The translations under genes and the position numbers were made by a program. This document shows positions 43,238-52,337 of a stretch of 64,000 nt of DNA, in pieces. Within the stretch, counting starts at the first letter, position 1. Each line of letters starts with the position of its first letter. The DNA is from Falsiroseomonas tokyonensis (GTDB lineage Bacteria; Pseudomonadota; Alphaproteobacteria; Acetobacterales; Acetobacteraceae): the NCBI RefSeq assembly GCF_019024325.1, contig NZ_JAFNJS010000003.1, positions 186,001-250,000 of the forward strand, given 5' to 3'. The notes beneath the pieces are model-generated. The model made no database searches and was not told the DNA's origin. It saw nothing but the letters and a program-made list of their open reading frames with translations.

Positions 43238-45190
43238 TCAGCGCGGCTGCGTCACCCGGCGCAGCACGCGCGAAAGCTCCTCCGCGGCATAGGGCTTCTG
43301 CAGCAGCTCGAAGCCGTGGCGGCCCTCGGCGGCGAGGATATGGCTGTAGCCGGAGGTCAGCACCACCGGCAGGCCGGGATAGCGTCGGCGGATTTCCTCG
43401 CCCAGCTCGATCCCGCTGACGCCCGGCATCACCACATCGGTGAAGACCGCATCGAAGCGGTCCCGCGCCAGCAGCGTCAGCGCCTGTTCCGCATTCGCCG
43501 CCCAGCATGTCTCGTAACCGAGATCCTGCAGCAGCTGGGAGGAGAAGGCGCCGACCTCGGCATTGTCCTCCACCACCAGCACGCGGCAGCCGCGGCCATC
43601 CGCGATCGGCCCGCCGGCCTCGCTGGCCAGGGCCACCTGCGCCTTTTCCTGCGCCCGGGGCAGGTAGAGGGTGAAGGTGGTGCCGCGGCCCGGCTCGCTT
43701 TCCACCGCCACGTCGCCGCCCGACTGCTTGGCAAAGCCATAGACCTGCGAAAGGCCCAGGCCCGTGCCATGGCCGACCGGCTTGGTGGTGTAGAAGGGCT
43801 CGAAGATCTTGGTCAGGCTTTCGGGCGCGATGCCGACGCCGGTATCGGTTATGGAAATCGCGACGAAGGACCCGCCGGTGCCGAGATGCCCGCGGATCGA
43901 GGGCATGGCCGAGAGCGGCCGCAGCCGCAGCACCAGCGTGCCCTCCCCATCCATGGCATCGCGGGCATTCACCACCATGTTCACCAGTGCGGTTTCGAAC
44001 TGGCTGGCATCGGCTTCGACGGAGCAGGTCTCGGGCGAGAGGTCCATCAGGATGTGCACCCGCGCCCCCACCACCGTGCGCATCATCTCCGCGATGGTGC
44101 GGATGTGTTCCGCCGGGTCGAACACCTCCGGCTTCAGCGCCTGGCGGCGGGCGAAGGCCAGCAGCTGGCCGGTCAGCCGCGCGGCGCGGTCCACGGTTTC
44201 CGCGATGGCGGCGACGTATCGGCTGCGGCGTTCCTCGGACAGGTTCGGCCGGCGCAGGAGATCGACGGAGGATCGGATGATGGTCAGCAGGTTGTTGAAG
44301 TCATGCGCCACGCCGCCGGTCAGCTGGCCCACCACCTCCAGCTTCTGCGCCTGGCGCAGCTGCGCTTCCGCCTGCTGCAGGGCTTCCCGCTGCGCTTTTT
44401 CCGCGGTGACGTCGCGGCCATAGGCATAGACCAGCTCCGCCTCCCAGGAGGTGTTCCAGGAGATCCAGCGTGGCTGGCCGTCGCGGTGCCGGTAGCGATT
44501 CTCGAAGCCGGTCAGGTCCTGCCGCCCGACGGCCTGATGCAGCGCCAGCGCGGTAGGCTCGGCGTCCTCCGGCCAGAGGAAATCGCGGTAGTGGCGCCCC
44601 ACCACCTCCTCCGGCGCCAGGCCCAGGATGGGCAGCCAGGCGGGGTTGGCGGCGCGGAAGATGCCGTCGGCGCCGATCACCGCCAGCAGGTCGCGTGAAT
44701 TGCGCCAGGCGCGGTCGCGTTCCGCGGTGCGCTCGGCGACCTGCGCCTCCAGCGTCGCATTCAGGTCGCGCAGCGCGGCCTCGGCCCGCTTGGTGTCCGA
44801 AATGTCCTGCACCAGGGAATAGAGGCCGATCACCTGGCCGGTGGCATCGCGGCGCGGCACGTATTCCACCTGGATGGTGCGGTGCCGGCCCTCGGCATAG
44901 GGCATGAACTGCTCGAAGGAGACGCGCTGCCCGGCCAAGGCCTGTTCCAGCCAGACCTGCACCCGCGCGTAGGCGGCCTCGCCCACCACATCCCGCACCA
45001 GGCGGCCCTGGATCTCGGCCCGGCTGGTGGGAAACCAGCTCTCGTAAATCTTGTTCACGAAGACGTAGCGCGGGCCTTCCTCGGTCCGCTCCAGATAGGC
45101 CACGAGAACCGGCAGAGCATCGATCAGCGGGCGCAGCTCTTCGCTGATATCGACGATGCTGGGGGCGGGCAGCGCAGACTGGAACGGCAT
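43238..45190 (-). CDS. PAS-domain hybrid sensor histidine kinase with receiver domain
   Basis: A 650-aa cytoplasmic hybrid kinase with no TM helix. Order: PAS (about 15-135), coiled coil (NATLEAQVAERTAERD), second PAS (about 165-280), HisKA with the phospho-His in VAHDFNNLLTIIRSS, HATPase (NARDAMDGEG, DTGVGI, GTGLGLSQVYG) and a C-terminal receiver domain (VLVVEDNAEVG, phospho-Asp in DAVFTDVVMPG, Lys in LLQKPY). Sensed signal unknown. No partner regulator gene is adjacent. Confidence 0.92.
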   Translation of the reverse strand: MPFQSALPAPSIVDISEELRPLIDALPVLVAYLERTEEGPRYVFVNKIYESWFPTSRAEIQGRLVRDVVGEAAYARVQVWLEQALAGQRVSFEQFMPYAEGRHRTIQVEYVPRRDATGQVIGLYSLVQDISDTKRAEAALRDLNATLEAQVAERTAERDRAWRNSRDLLAVIGADGIFRAANPAWLPILGLAPEEVVGRHYRDFLWPEDAEPTALALHQAVGRQDLTGFENRYRHRDGQPRWISWNTSWEAELVYAYGRDVTAEKAQREALQQAEAQLRQAQKLEVVGQLTGGVAHDFNNLLTIIRSSVDLLRRPNLSEERRSRYVAAIAETVDRAARLTGQLLAFARRQALKPEVFDPAEHIRTIAEMMRTVVGARVHILMDLSPETCSVEADASQFETALVNMVVNARDAMDGEGTLVLRLRPLSAMPSIRGHLGTGGSFVAISITDTGVGIAPESLTKIFEPFYTTKPVGHGTGLGLSQVYGFAKQSGGDVAVESEPGRGTTFTLYLPRAQEKAQVALASEAGGPIADGRGCRVLVVEDNAEVGAFSSQLLQDLGYETCWAANAEQALTLLARDRFDAVFTDVVMPGVSGIELGEEIRRRYPGLPVVLTSGYSHILAAEGRHGFELLQKPYAAEELSRVLRRVTQPR

Positions 45191-45365
45191 GCCCCCGCCG
45201 TTCCATGCCGCCGCCCGCCTGTCAAACCAAATGCGCTGCAGCGGCCTTGCGGATATCCGGGGCGCATTGCGCCGCCCATCGCCTGCTGCGCGGGCTACGG
45301 CCCGGAGGCACGCAGGTGAACACAGTTATGCCAAGGCCTGGCGGGCGGCATCGCGCCAGAGAAAG

Positions 45366-45450
45366 TGGTGCGGGCGGTCGGAATCGAACCGACACTCCTC
45401 TCGGAACCGGATTTTGAGTCCGGCGCGTCTACCAGTTCCACCACGCCCGC
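45366..45450 (-). tRNA. tRNA-Leu (anticodon CAA)
   Basis: An 85-base class II tRNA read on the minus strand, with a long variable arm and the encoded 3' CCA (45366-45368). The acceptor stem is GCGGGCG/CGCCCGC, the T-loop GTTCGATTC is intact, and the anticodon loop CTCAAAA gives CAA (Leu, UUG codons). A TATCCT -10-like element lies nine bases upstream of the 5' end. Confidence 0.97.
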
Positions 45451-45478
45451 TCGGCGATCAGGATAGCGGATTTGCGGC

Positions 45479-45889
45479 TCAGGGGGAACTGGCGGGAGGC
45501 AGGCCGGGCGCCTCGGTCGGGGCGGTTGCGAATTCGGCGGGGCTGGTGATCTCCAGCAGCTCCAGATCCTCGGAATGCGCCACCTCCACATGGCGCACCA
45601 TGGGCGGCTGCAGCACGCTGTCGCCGGGGCGGAAGGTGACCTCGCCGATATCCTCGTAGGTGAAGGTCACCCAGCCGCGCAGGACATAGACCAGCTGGAA
45701 GCCCAGCGCGTGGGTATGCCATTGCGGTGCCGCGCCGCTGCCGGGCACTGCGCGGATGACATGGGCACCGAAGGCCCCGCCGGTCGCCTCCCGCACACCG
45801 AGGTCGCGATAGGCGAAGAAGCTGCGCAGACCCTGGTCGAAGACCGCGCCTTCGGCCCGGCTGATGGTGGTGCGTATCCGTGCCGTCAT
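45479..45889 (-). CDS. cupin-domain protein
   Basis: A 136-aa single-domain cupin. The metal motif is QWHTHALGFQLVYVLRG (HxH and downstream Glu position replaced by Gln) and RPGDSVLQPPMVRHVEV supplies a second His. It may bind metal weakly or act as a small-molecule sensor. ATG 45889 with GGGGAGA upstream is used; an upstream ATG would add a less likely extension. Confidence 0.78.
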   Translation of the reverse strand: MTARIRTTISRAEGAVFDQGLRSFFAYRDLGVREATGGAFGAHVIRAVPGSGAAPQWHTHALGFQLVYVLRGWVTFTYEDIGEVTFRPGDSVLQPPMVRHVEVAHSEDLELLEITSPAEFATAPTEAPGLPPASSP

Positions 45890-46015
45890 GACGTTCTCCC
45901 CGGTTTTCGGAACCGAGGCTAGCATGTGGCGCTGGGGCGTCATCGTCCGGGCAGGAGACTCACGATCGCGTGAGGGCGTGGCAACAGGGACGCCTGCATC
46001 GTGTTAGGTTCCGGC

Positions 46016-46744
46016 ATGCACGCTTTACCCACCGCGCCCGAACACGCGGCGCTCTTCCTCGACTTCGACGGAACCCTTGTGGACATCGCCGAGCGGCCGG
46101 ATGCCGTGATGGTCCCCGACGAGCTGCCGCGGATGCTGGAGCGTCTGGCCCGGCAGCTGGATGGCGCCCTGGCCATCGTCTCCGGTCGGCCGCTGGCGGA
46201 GCTCGACCACTTCCTGCCCGTGGCCATCGCCAAGGCCGGCAGCCATGGCGCGGAGCTGCGCCCGGTGCCGGAGGGCGGGACGGAGATGCCCGCCCTGCCA
46301 TCCCCGCCGGCGGCCTGGCGCGCCCGCGCCGACCTGCTGCTGAGCGACTTCCCCGCGGCCTTCATCGAAGACAAGGCGCATGGCTTCGTGCTGCATTTCC
46401 GACAGGCGCCGGAGGCCGAGGAAGCCGGTCGCAGGCTGCTCGAATCCCTGGTGGCGGAAGCGCCCGATGCCTTCGCGCTGCTGCCCGCCCGCATGGCCTG
46501 GGAAGTGACGCCGCGCGGCGCCAACAAGGGCACGGCGGTGGCCAGCCTGATGGCGCGGTCACCCTTCGCCGGGCGCGTTCCCATCTTCGTGGGCGACGAT
46601 GTGACGGATGAGGCCGGCATGGCCGTCGCCCGCGCGGCGGGCGGGCTCGGGCTGCGGCTGCAGGATGTCTTCGGTACGCCGGATGTCTTCCGCGGCTGGC
46701 TCGCCTCGCTGGAAACGCGCCAGGCGCGCGGGGCGGCGGCATGA
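46016..46744 (+). CDS. otsB: trehalose-6-phosphate phosphatase OtsB
   Basis: HAD-family enzyme of 242 aa releasing phosphate from trehalose-6-phosphate. Motif I is LFLDFDGTLVDIAERPD, motif II is AIVSGRP, and motifs III/IV are ANKGTA and FVGDDVTDEAGM. ATG 46016 is used. Its stop overlaps the otsA start (ATGA), giving the usual otsBA trehalose operon for osmotic and desiccation stress. Confidence 0.95.
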   Translation: MHALPTAPEHAALFLDFDGTLVDIAERPDAVMVPDELPRMLERLARQLDGALAIVSGRPLAELDHFLPVAIAKAGSHGAELRPVPEGGTEMPALPSPPAAWRARADLLLSDFPAAFIEDKAHGFVLHFRQAPEAEEAGRRLLESLVAEAPDAFALLPARMAWEVTPRGANKGTAVASLMARSPFAGRVPIFVGDDVTDEAGMAVARAAGGLGLRLQDVFGTPDVFRGWLASLETRQARGAAA

Positions 46745-48153
46745 GCCGCCTTGTCATCGTCGCCAATCGCGTGCCGGATCCGAAGGAAGCCGGCCCGACC
46801 GCCGGCGGCTTGGCGGTGGCGCTGAAGGATGCCCTGGCGAACCGCGATTCCATGTATTTCGGCTGGTCCGGCAAGACCGCGCCGCAGACCGGGACCGAGG
46901 CTGCGCTGCATCGCCATGGCACGACCACCTATGCCACGATCGACCTGGGGCACGACGACTACAAGCACTTCTACCAGGGCTTCTCCAATGCCGCGCTGTG
47001 GCCGGTGCTGCACTACCGGCTCGGCATCGCGCGCTTCGACCGGCGCGACTTCGCCGGCTACCAGCGCACCAACGCCGCCTTCGCGGCCGCGCTGGCGCCG
47101 CTGCTGAAGCCGGACGACACCATCTGGATCCACGACTTCCACCTGTTCCTGATGGCGGCGGAACTGCGCGCGCTGGGCTGCAAGCAGCGCATCGGCTTCT
47201 TTCTGCACGTGCCCTTCCCGCCACGCTCCGTCTTCAACGGCCTGCCGCATGCGGAGAAGCTGCTGGAGGCGATGGAGGCGATCGATGCCATCGGCATGCA
47301 GACCGAGGATGATTCCGAGAATCTGCGCGCCGCGCTGATCGCCGTCGGCAAAGGCGATGTGGCGCTGCGCGTCGGCGCCTTCGCCATCGGCATCGACGCC
47401 AGCGGCTTCGCCAAGCTCGCGGCGCAGCGCGCGGAGGCGAAGGAGGTGAAGCGGCTGCGCGATTCGCTGGCCGGCCGTTCGCTGGCCATCGGCATCGACC
47501 GGCTGGACTATACCAAGGGCCTGCCGCAGCGCATCGCCGGCTTCGGCGCCATGCTGGAACGCTTCCCGCGGCATCGCGGCAAGATCACCTTCCTGCAGGT
47601 GGCGCCGGTAAGCCGCGGCGATGTCGCCATGTACCGCGCGCTGCGGCGCGAACTGGATGAGGGCGTGGGCCGCATCAATGGCCAGATGGCGGAGCCCGAC
47701 TGGGCGCCGATCCGCTACATCACCCGCGCCGTGCCGCGACCGACGCTGGCGGGCTTCATGCGCATGGCGCGCATCGGCCTGGTCACGCCGCTGCGCGATG
47801 GCATGAACCTGGTCGCCAAGGAATATGTGGCGGCGCAGGATCCGGCGGATCCCGGCGTGCTGGTGCTGTCGCGCTTCGCCGGCGCGGCGGTGGAGCTGGA
47901 TGGCGCGCTGATCGTCAATCCGCTCGACCCCGACGATATCGCGGAGGCGCTGGATGCGGCGATGGACATGCCGGCGGATGAGCGGCTGGACCGCTGGAAC
48001 CGCAACTGGGCCAAGGTGAAGGCTGTCACCGCCAGCGTCTGGTGCCGCCGCTTCCTCTCGGCGCTGGAAGGCACCAAGGACGTGGCCGATGCCGGCCAGG
48101 CCGAGGCCCAGCCGGCACGGCGCCGCAAGCCGCGCGCCAAGCGCGCGGCCTAG
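46741..48153 (+). CDS. otsA: alpha,alpha-trehalose-phosphate synthase OtsA
   Basis: GT20 enzyme of 470 aa making trehalose-6-phosphate from UDP-glucose and glucose-6-phosphate. Marks: VANRVPDPKEAGPTAGGLAVAL, GWSGK, WIHDFHLFLMAAELRALG, FFLHVPFPP, GIDRLDYTKGLPQRIAGF and PLRDGMNLVAKEYVAAQ, all expected of OtsA. The C-terminus has a basic tail (ARRRKPRAKRAA). The TAG stop lies at the edge of the downstream palindromic repeat. Confidence 0.96.
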   Translation: MSRLVIVANRVPDPKEAGPTAGGLAVALKDALANRDSMYFGWSGKTAPQTGTEAALHRHGTTTYATIDLGHDDYKHFYQGFSNAALWPVLHYRLGIARFDRRDFAGYQRTNAAFAAALAPLLKPDDTIWIHDFHLFLMAAELRALGCKQRIGFFLHVPFPPRSVFNGLPHAEKLLEAMEAIDAIGMQTEDDSENLRAALIAVGKGDVALRVGAFAIGIDASGFAKLAAQRAEAKEVKRLRDSLAGRSLAIGIDRLDYTKGLPQRIAGFGAMLERFPRHRGKITFLQVAPVSRGDVAMYRALRRELDEGVGRINGQMAEPDWAPIRYITRAVPRPTLAGFMRMARIGLVTPLRDGMNLVAKEYVAAQDPADPGVLVLSRFAGAAVELDGALIVNPLDPDDIAEALDAAMDMPADERLDRWNRNWAKVKAVTASVWCRRFLSALEGTKDVADAGQAEAQPARRRKPRAKRAA

Positions 48154-48254
48154 AGCACGATCCGTCCGGATGGACGGATCTCGTGTTCTAGAAGCCATTG
48201 TTTCTAAAGCACGAAATCCGATAACACCGCTTCAGTGTTATCGGATAGTGCTCT
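48152..48254. repeat. nested palindromic intergenic repeat between convergent otsA and btuB
   Basis: An outer 7-bp stem (AGAGCAC 48152-48158 with GTGCTCT 48248-48254) encloses two perfect hairpins: GATCCGTCC/GGACGGATC (48159-48167 with 48172-48180) and ATCCGATAACAC/GTGTTATCGGAT (48216-48227 with 48235-48246). It overlaps the otsA stop and lies 12 bases from the btuB stop, so it could terminate both transcripts. Confidence 0.8.
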
Positions 48255-48266
48255 GGGCCCTTCGCC

Positions 48267-50219
48267 TCAGAAGACGAAGCGCGTGCCGACCAGAAGGCTG
48301 CGGCCCGGCGTGACGAAGCCGTTCGCCGGCTCCCACCGGCTATTGCCCAGGTTGCGGCCCTCGACATAGGTCGTGATGGCCGGCGTCACGCGATAGGACG
48401 CCGTCAGATTCAGCACCGTGCCGGACTTGTTGTAGTTCACGCCGGAGATGAAGCGTCCCGCATTGTCATAGGATGCCGTGTCCGGTGAGGGGCCGGTGAA
48501 CAGCACTTCCGGGCTGATCACGATGCGATCCGTCGGCGCGATGCGCGCGCCGGCCGAGACCACGTTGCGCGGGCGGCGCGCCAGCGGCGCATCCGTCACC
48601 TCGTCCCGCGCCTCGGTGATGGTCCAGCCCAGCCGCGCATCCAGCCAGCGGAAAGGCCGTGCCGTCAGCGCCAGCTCCACGCCCTGGCTGCTCGCCTTCT
48701 CGATATTCTCCAACGAGGAGAAGCTGCGGTTGAAGTTGATCAGGTTGTTGGTGCGCGTGTTGAAGTAGGTGGCGCTGGCCGTCGCGCCATCGCTGCGGCC
48801 GAACAGCGGCAGGTCGGTCTCGGCGCCGATTTCCCAGGCGAAGCTGTCCTCCGCCTCCAGGTTCGGATTGCCGCGGAAGAAGCTGCCGATGCGGCCGAAG
48901 CGCTGATACAGCGAGGGCGCCTTGAAGGCGGTGCCGGCCGAGGCATGCAGGCGGGAGGCAACCTCCGGCAGCGCCAGCACGGTGCCGAGCCGCCAGGAAG
49001 TGAAGCCGTCATAGTCATCCGCCGAATCGCGCCGCAGCCCGGCCGAGAGGTCGAGGCGCGGGCCAAGCCGCGCCTGCAGGCCGGCATGCAGCGCCGTGCT
49101 ATTGGCCGAGGCATCGGTGGTGGTGCGGAAGCCGGGGGAGCCGGAATTGGCTTCCACGCTCTCATGCTCATGCGTCACGCCGAAGGCGAGGCCGGCCATG
49201 GAGAAGGGGCCGAGATCGCCGAGCCGGATCCTGTTGCCCCAGTCCAGCGTCTGCCGCTGGCCGCGATACAGATCGTCCGTGGAGGCGCTGCTGCGCGAAT
49301 CCGGCAGGTTCAGGTAGCGGCGCCGATCCTCCGTCACCGCGGCGCGCAGGCCGGTGGTCCAGATGCCGTCGAAGAGGCCGGTTTCGGCGCGCAGCTGGCC
49401 GAACCAGCGGCGGTCATTGCCCTCGTAGTTCGGGTCGTCGTTCGGGACATTGTCCAGCTCCAGCCGGTTCTCCCGCCAGCGCAGCAGGCCCTCCACGCTG
49501 GTGCTGCCGCCTGCCCAGCCGAAGCGCGCGGTGCCGGCGCCGGCACGGAGCGATTCGGTCTCCTTCGTGTCGTTGTTCATGCGGCGCGGCGTGGCGTCGC
49601 TGCCCTGCGTGGTCAGGCCCTGGCCCACCACCAGGTAGTTCCAGCCCTGCAGGCTGCCCGCCGCGCCGAGCGCGCCGCGCGCCGTGCCCTGGCTGCCGCC
49701 GGCGAGATCGCCGAAGACCTGCAGCGGCACGCCGGCCGGCGCGCGCCGCGTCACCAGGTTGATGACGCCGCCGATGGCGCCGGAGCCATAGAGGGACGAA
49801 CCCGGGCCGCGCACCACCTCGATCCGCTCGATATCGCCCAGCAACTCATTGCCGAAGTTGAAGGCGCCATTGGGCTCGGAGGGATCGTTCACCGGCACGC
49901 CATCCAGCAGCACCAGCACGTGGCGGGATGCGGTGCCGCGGACGAAGATGCTGGCCTGCTGGCCGAGGCCGCCCGCCTGCACCAGGTTCATGCCCGGCAC
50001 GGTGGCCAGCGCCTCCGACAGGGTCTGGTAGCCGCGTTCCTCGATATCCTGGCGCGTCAGTACGGTGATGGCGGCGGGCACGCGCTCCGCCTCGGTGGGA
50101 ATGCGGGTGGCGGTGACGATGGTCTCGGGGATGGCCTGCTGCGCCGTGGCGAAGGTGGGCAGCAGCAAGGGCAGGGCGAGCGCGAAAGGCGCGGCCCGGA
50201 AAGCATGATTCAGTCGCAT
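48267..50219 (-). CDS. btuB: TonB-dependent vitamin B12 receptor BtuB
   Basis: Outer-membrane receptor of 650 aa importing cobalamin. Signal peptide about 27 residues (MRLNHAFRAAPFALALPLLLPTFATA), TonB box ETIVTATR, plug domain with SEALATVPGMNL and RGPGSSLYGSGAIGGVINLVTR, and a beta-barrel ending in RSLLVGTRFVF. It is preceded by a cobalamin riboswitch, which supports the ligand. Start ATG at 50217-50219 has GGAGGAAACC directly upstream. No btuCDF genes are adjacent in the window. Confidence 0.92.
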   Translation of the reverse strand: MRLNHAFRAAPFALALPLLLPTFATAQQAIPETIVTATRIPTEAERVPAAITVLTRQDIEERGYQTLSEALATVPGMNLVQAGGLGQQASIFVRGTASRHVLVLLDGVPVNDPSEPNGAFNFGNELLGDIERIEVVRGPGSSLYGSGAIGGVINLVTRRAPAGVPLQVFGDLAGGSQGTARGALGAAGSLQGWNYLVVGQGLTTQGSDATPRRMNNDTKETESLRAGAGTARFGWAGGSTSVEGLLRWRENRLELDNVPNDDPNYEGNDRRWFGQLRAETGLFDGIWTTGLRAAVTEDRRRYLNLPDSRSSASTDDLYRGQRQTLDWGNRIRLGDLGPFSMAGLAFGVTHEHESVEANSGSPGFRTTTDASANSTALHAGLQARLGPRLDLSAGLRRDSADDYDGFTSWRLGTVLALPEVASRLHASAGTAFKAPSLYQRFGRIGSFFRGNPNLEAEDSFAWEIGAETDLPLFGRSDGATASATYFNTRTNNLINFNRSFSSLENIEKASSQGVELALTARPFRWLDARLGWTITEARDEVTDAPLARRPRNVVSAGARIAPTDRIVISPEVLFTGPSPDTASYDNAGRFISGVNYNKSGTVLNLTASYRVTPAITTYVEGRNLGNSRWEPANGFVTPGRSLLVGTRFVF

Positions 50220-50389
50220 CGGTTTCCTCCGTGCGAGCGGACGACAAGCCACGCCCCCCTTGCGGGATGCGCAGCGGCTGGCGTCGTCGCCGCAGGCGGA
50301 GACGAGCGGCAGCCTGCGGGGAATGCCCGCCGGTGGCCTGTCGTTCCGTTGCGCCGGTGCACCCCGCCCGGCACGCGCGTGACGTCTCT

Positions 50390-50595
50390 GCGCCGGCCGG
50401 TCTCCTGGCTCGCGGAGCACCGGGAGGAGGCCTCCCGGATCCTGTCCCCGCCTTCTCGGGCCCGAGCGGGCCCAATGGCATGAGGGGGTCAGGCACTCCG
50501 CCTACAGTTGCGGGGGCAGCCGCGGGCTCGGCCCGGCGGCGGATGCCGCAAGACCTTCACGCGTTCCCGTTTCAGCCCTTGCGGGCCACCGGCGC
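50390..50595 (-). ncRNA. cobalamin riboswitch controlling btuB
   Basis: On the minus strand the leader holds the paired closing stem GCGCCGG (50589-50595) with CCGGCGC (50390-50396), GGCTGAAACGGGAA near the 5' part, the conserved core CCCCCGCAACTGTAGGCGG, GCCATTGGG, and the B12 box AGCCAGGAGACC. These match the cobalamin (B12-box) riboswitch. It ends about 170 bases before the btuB ATG; no T-run is seen, so control is probably at translation. A hairpin GCAGGC/GCCTGC lies in this stretch. Confidence 0.93.
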
Positions 50596-50646
50596 ATACC
50601 GAAGTGTTACCATCGCCAGCCCGCGTCGCACAATCGGGATGCGGCC

Positions 50647-51285
50647 TCAGAAGATCCAGCCCAGTGCCTGCAGCCCCAGCCAGCCGATCACGCCGAGCAC
50701 GACGGTGGCGAAGAGGCAGCCGGCGATGGTCAGCACCACGCCCCACATCGTCACCGTGCTGTCATGCTCGATCAGGCCCAGCGCCATGACGATATTGCCG
50801 AAGGCGGGCGGCCCGTTGGTCCCCGGGCCCGGCAGGATCAGCATCAGCGCCACATAGGCGGTCAGCCAGCCGATGATGCGTTCCCCGAAGGGGGAGGTGA
50901 AGAAGCCCGGCCGCGGCTTCACATAGCGCTCGATCCGCCCGAGGCCCTTGGAGGAGGCGGAGGCCAGCCGCAGCAGGTCGGCCCGCTTGATGGTCTGCCG
51001 CGCCAGGATGCCAGGCAGCTTCGGCACGCGCAGGCCCAGGCCCATCTGCACGCCAAGGATCAGCAGCGGCGTGCCGAAGACGCTGGCCATGCCAGGTAGC
51101 AGGCCCGGCAGCAGCAGCAGCAGCAGCAGCAGGCCGAAGGCGCGGTCGCCGAACGCTTCCGCCATCTCGCCCAGGCTGATGCGCTCCCCCGGGAAGGCGG
51201 CCGCCACCTCCGCCACGATGCGCGAGATCGGCGCGGAGTCCTCGGACGTCGTTGGGGCCGCAACTGGCGACGGGTCCGGGATCAC
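50647..51285 (-). CDS. exoD: ExoD family membrane protein (first of two)
   Basis: A 212-aa ExoD-family protein, linked in Rhizobium to exopolysaccharide synthesis and alkali tolerance. It has about four hydrophobic helices; LLLLLLLLPGLLPGMASVFGTPLLILGVQMGLGL and PRPGFFTSPFGERIIGWLTAYVALMLILPGPGTNGPPAFGN are typical. It starts 20 bases after the second ExoD gene ends. Its stop is about 50 bases from the riboswitch, so the btuB promoter must be within that gap or the gene end. Confidence 0.85.
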   Translation of the reverse strand: MIPDPSPVAAPTTSEDSAPISRIVAEVAAAFPGERISLGEMAEAFGDRAFGLLLLLLLLPGLLPGMASVFGTPLLILGVQMGLGLRVPKLPGILARQTIKRADLLRLASASSKGLGRIERYVKPRPGFFTSPFGERIIGWLTAYVALMLILPGPGTNGPPAFGNIVMALGLIEHDSTVTMWGVVLTIAGCLFATVVLGVIGWLGLQALGWIF

Positions 51286-51304
51286 GCGCGCACCGCGCCG
51301 CGCA

Positions 51305-52024
51305 TCAGAACAGGCCGACCAGCCAGGCGAAGCCCGCCGCCAGCATCCAGCCGACGCTGCCGATGATGGACAGGCCGATGATGCTGGCGATGATGCCGAA
51401 GGCGGCGCCGCCCAGGATGGTGCGCGAATCCTCCTCCATCAGCCCCATCGCCATGATCAGGCAGGCGAGCGAGGGTGGGCCGTTGGTGAAGGGCAGCGGC
51501 ACCACCACGATGCAGCAGAGCCAGACGCCATAGGCGCCGATCAGCCTTTCCCCGGCGCGGCTGGTGATCCAGGAGGGGCGCGGCTTCACATAGCGTTCGA
51601 CGCGCCGCAGCCAGGGCAGCGCCTTTTCCGTGATCAGCCGCAGATCCGCGCGGCGCATGGACCGGCGCGTCAGCAGCTTCGGCAACTTGGGCGTGGGCAG
51701 GCCATAGGCCAGCTGCGCGCAGATGATCATCAGCGGAAAGCCGAAGATCGGGCTCAGGCCGGGGATGTAGATGGGAAGCAGGTTGGGCAGGGCGAAGAGC
51801 ACGATCAGCACGCCATAGCCGCGCGCGCCCAGCGCCTCCATCAACTCCCCCAGCGTCAGGCGCTCCGTCGGCCAGTCCTGCGCGATGCGGGTGACAAGTT
51901 CCGAGACCGGAACCGGATGGTCCGGCGGCGCCACCGGCCCATCCGGCCCATGCGCGATATCGTGCAGAGCGTCGATGGCGCGCCCTCTCCCCCCCCTGGC
52001 CGGCAGCTTTGGCCGGCAAGCCAT
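51305..52024 (-). CDS. exoD: ExoD family membrane protein (second of two)
   Basis: A 239-aa ExoD-family paralogue of the downstream gene, with the shared core ERYVKPRPSWITSRAGERLIGAYGVW and FALPNLLPIYIPGLSPIFGFPLMIICAQLAYGL. The N-terminal 40 residues are poorly conserved; a later GTG start is possible. Upstream lies a 300-base gap. Confidence 0.82.
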   Translation of the reverse strand: MACRPKLPARGGRGRAIDALHDIAHGPDGPVAPPDHPVPVSELVTRIAQDWPTERLTLGELMEALGARGYGVLIVLFALPNLLPIYIPGLSPIFGFPLMIICAQLAYGLPTPKLPKLLTRRSMRRADLRLITEKALPWLRRVERYVKPRPSWITSRAGERLIGAYGVWLCCIVVVPLPFTNGPPSLACLIMAMGLMEEDSRTILGGAAFGIIASIIGLSIIGSVGWMLAAGFAWLVGLF

Positions 52025-52337
52025 TCCCTGGCGGCAGCGGTAGCATGGCGCGGGGGCGGTTCACAGGGGGGTTGTCACGGCGCCGTGAGGATGCGGCGCC
52101 TCGCCATGCAGGGCCGGTTCGTGCCTGGCCACCAGGCAGGGGCTGGACGGTCATGCGGCCGCAGGGCGGCCCGGCATCTGCGCCAGGCGCCCTGCAGGGC
52201 AGGAACCCCGCAATGCCCGCGCCTCGTCCCGCTTCGTCACGTCCATCCAGCCAGCCTCCCAACCCGTGCGGGTCGGATGCGAGACTAGGCCCGCCGGCTG
52301 CGCGGCGCCAGCCGGCGGGTGGCGCCGGCCAAGCCGG
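52025..52337. other. noncoding gap upstream of the tandem exoD genes
   Basis: About 310 bases between the exoD start and the stop of the Bug gene. Both neighbours are transcribed leftward, so it should contain the exoD promoter. GC-rich with short inverted repeats (for example GCCGGCTGCGCGGCGCCAGCCGGC near 52300, of which 6-7 bp pairs at each end). No convincing small gene is seen. Confidence 0.45.
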
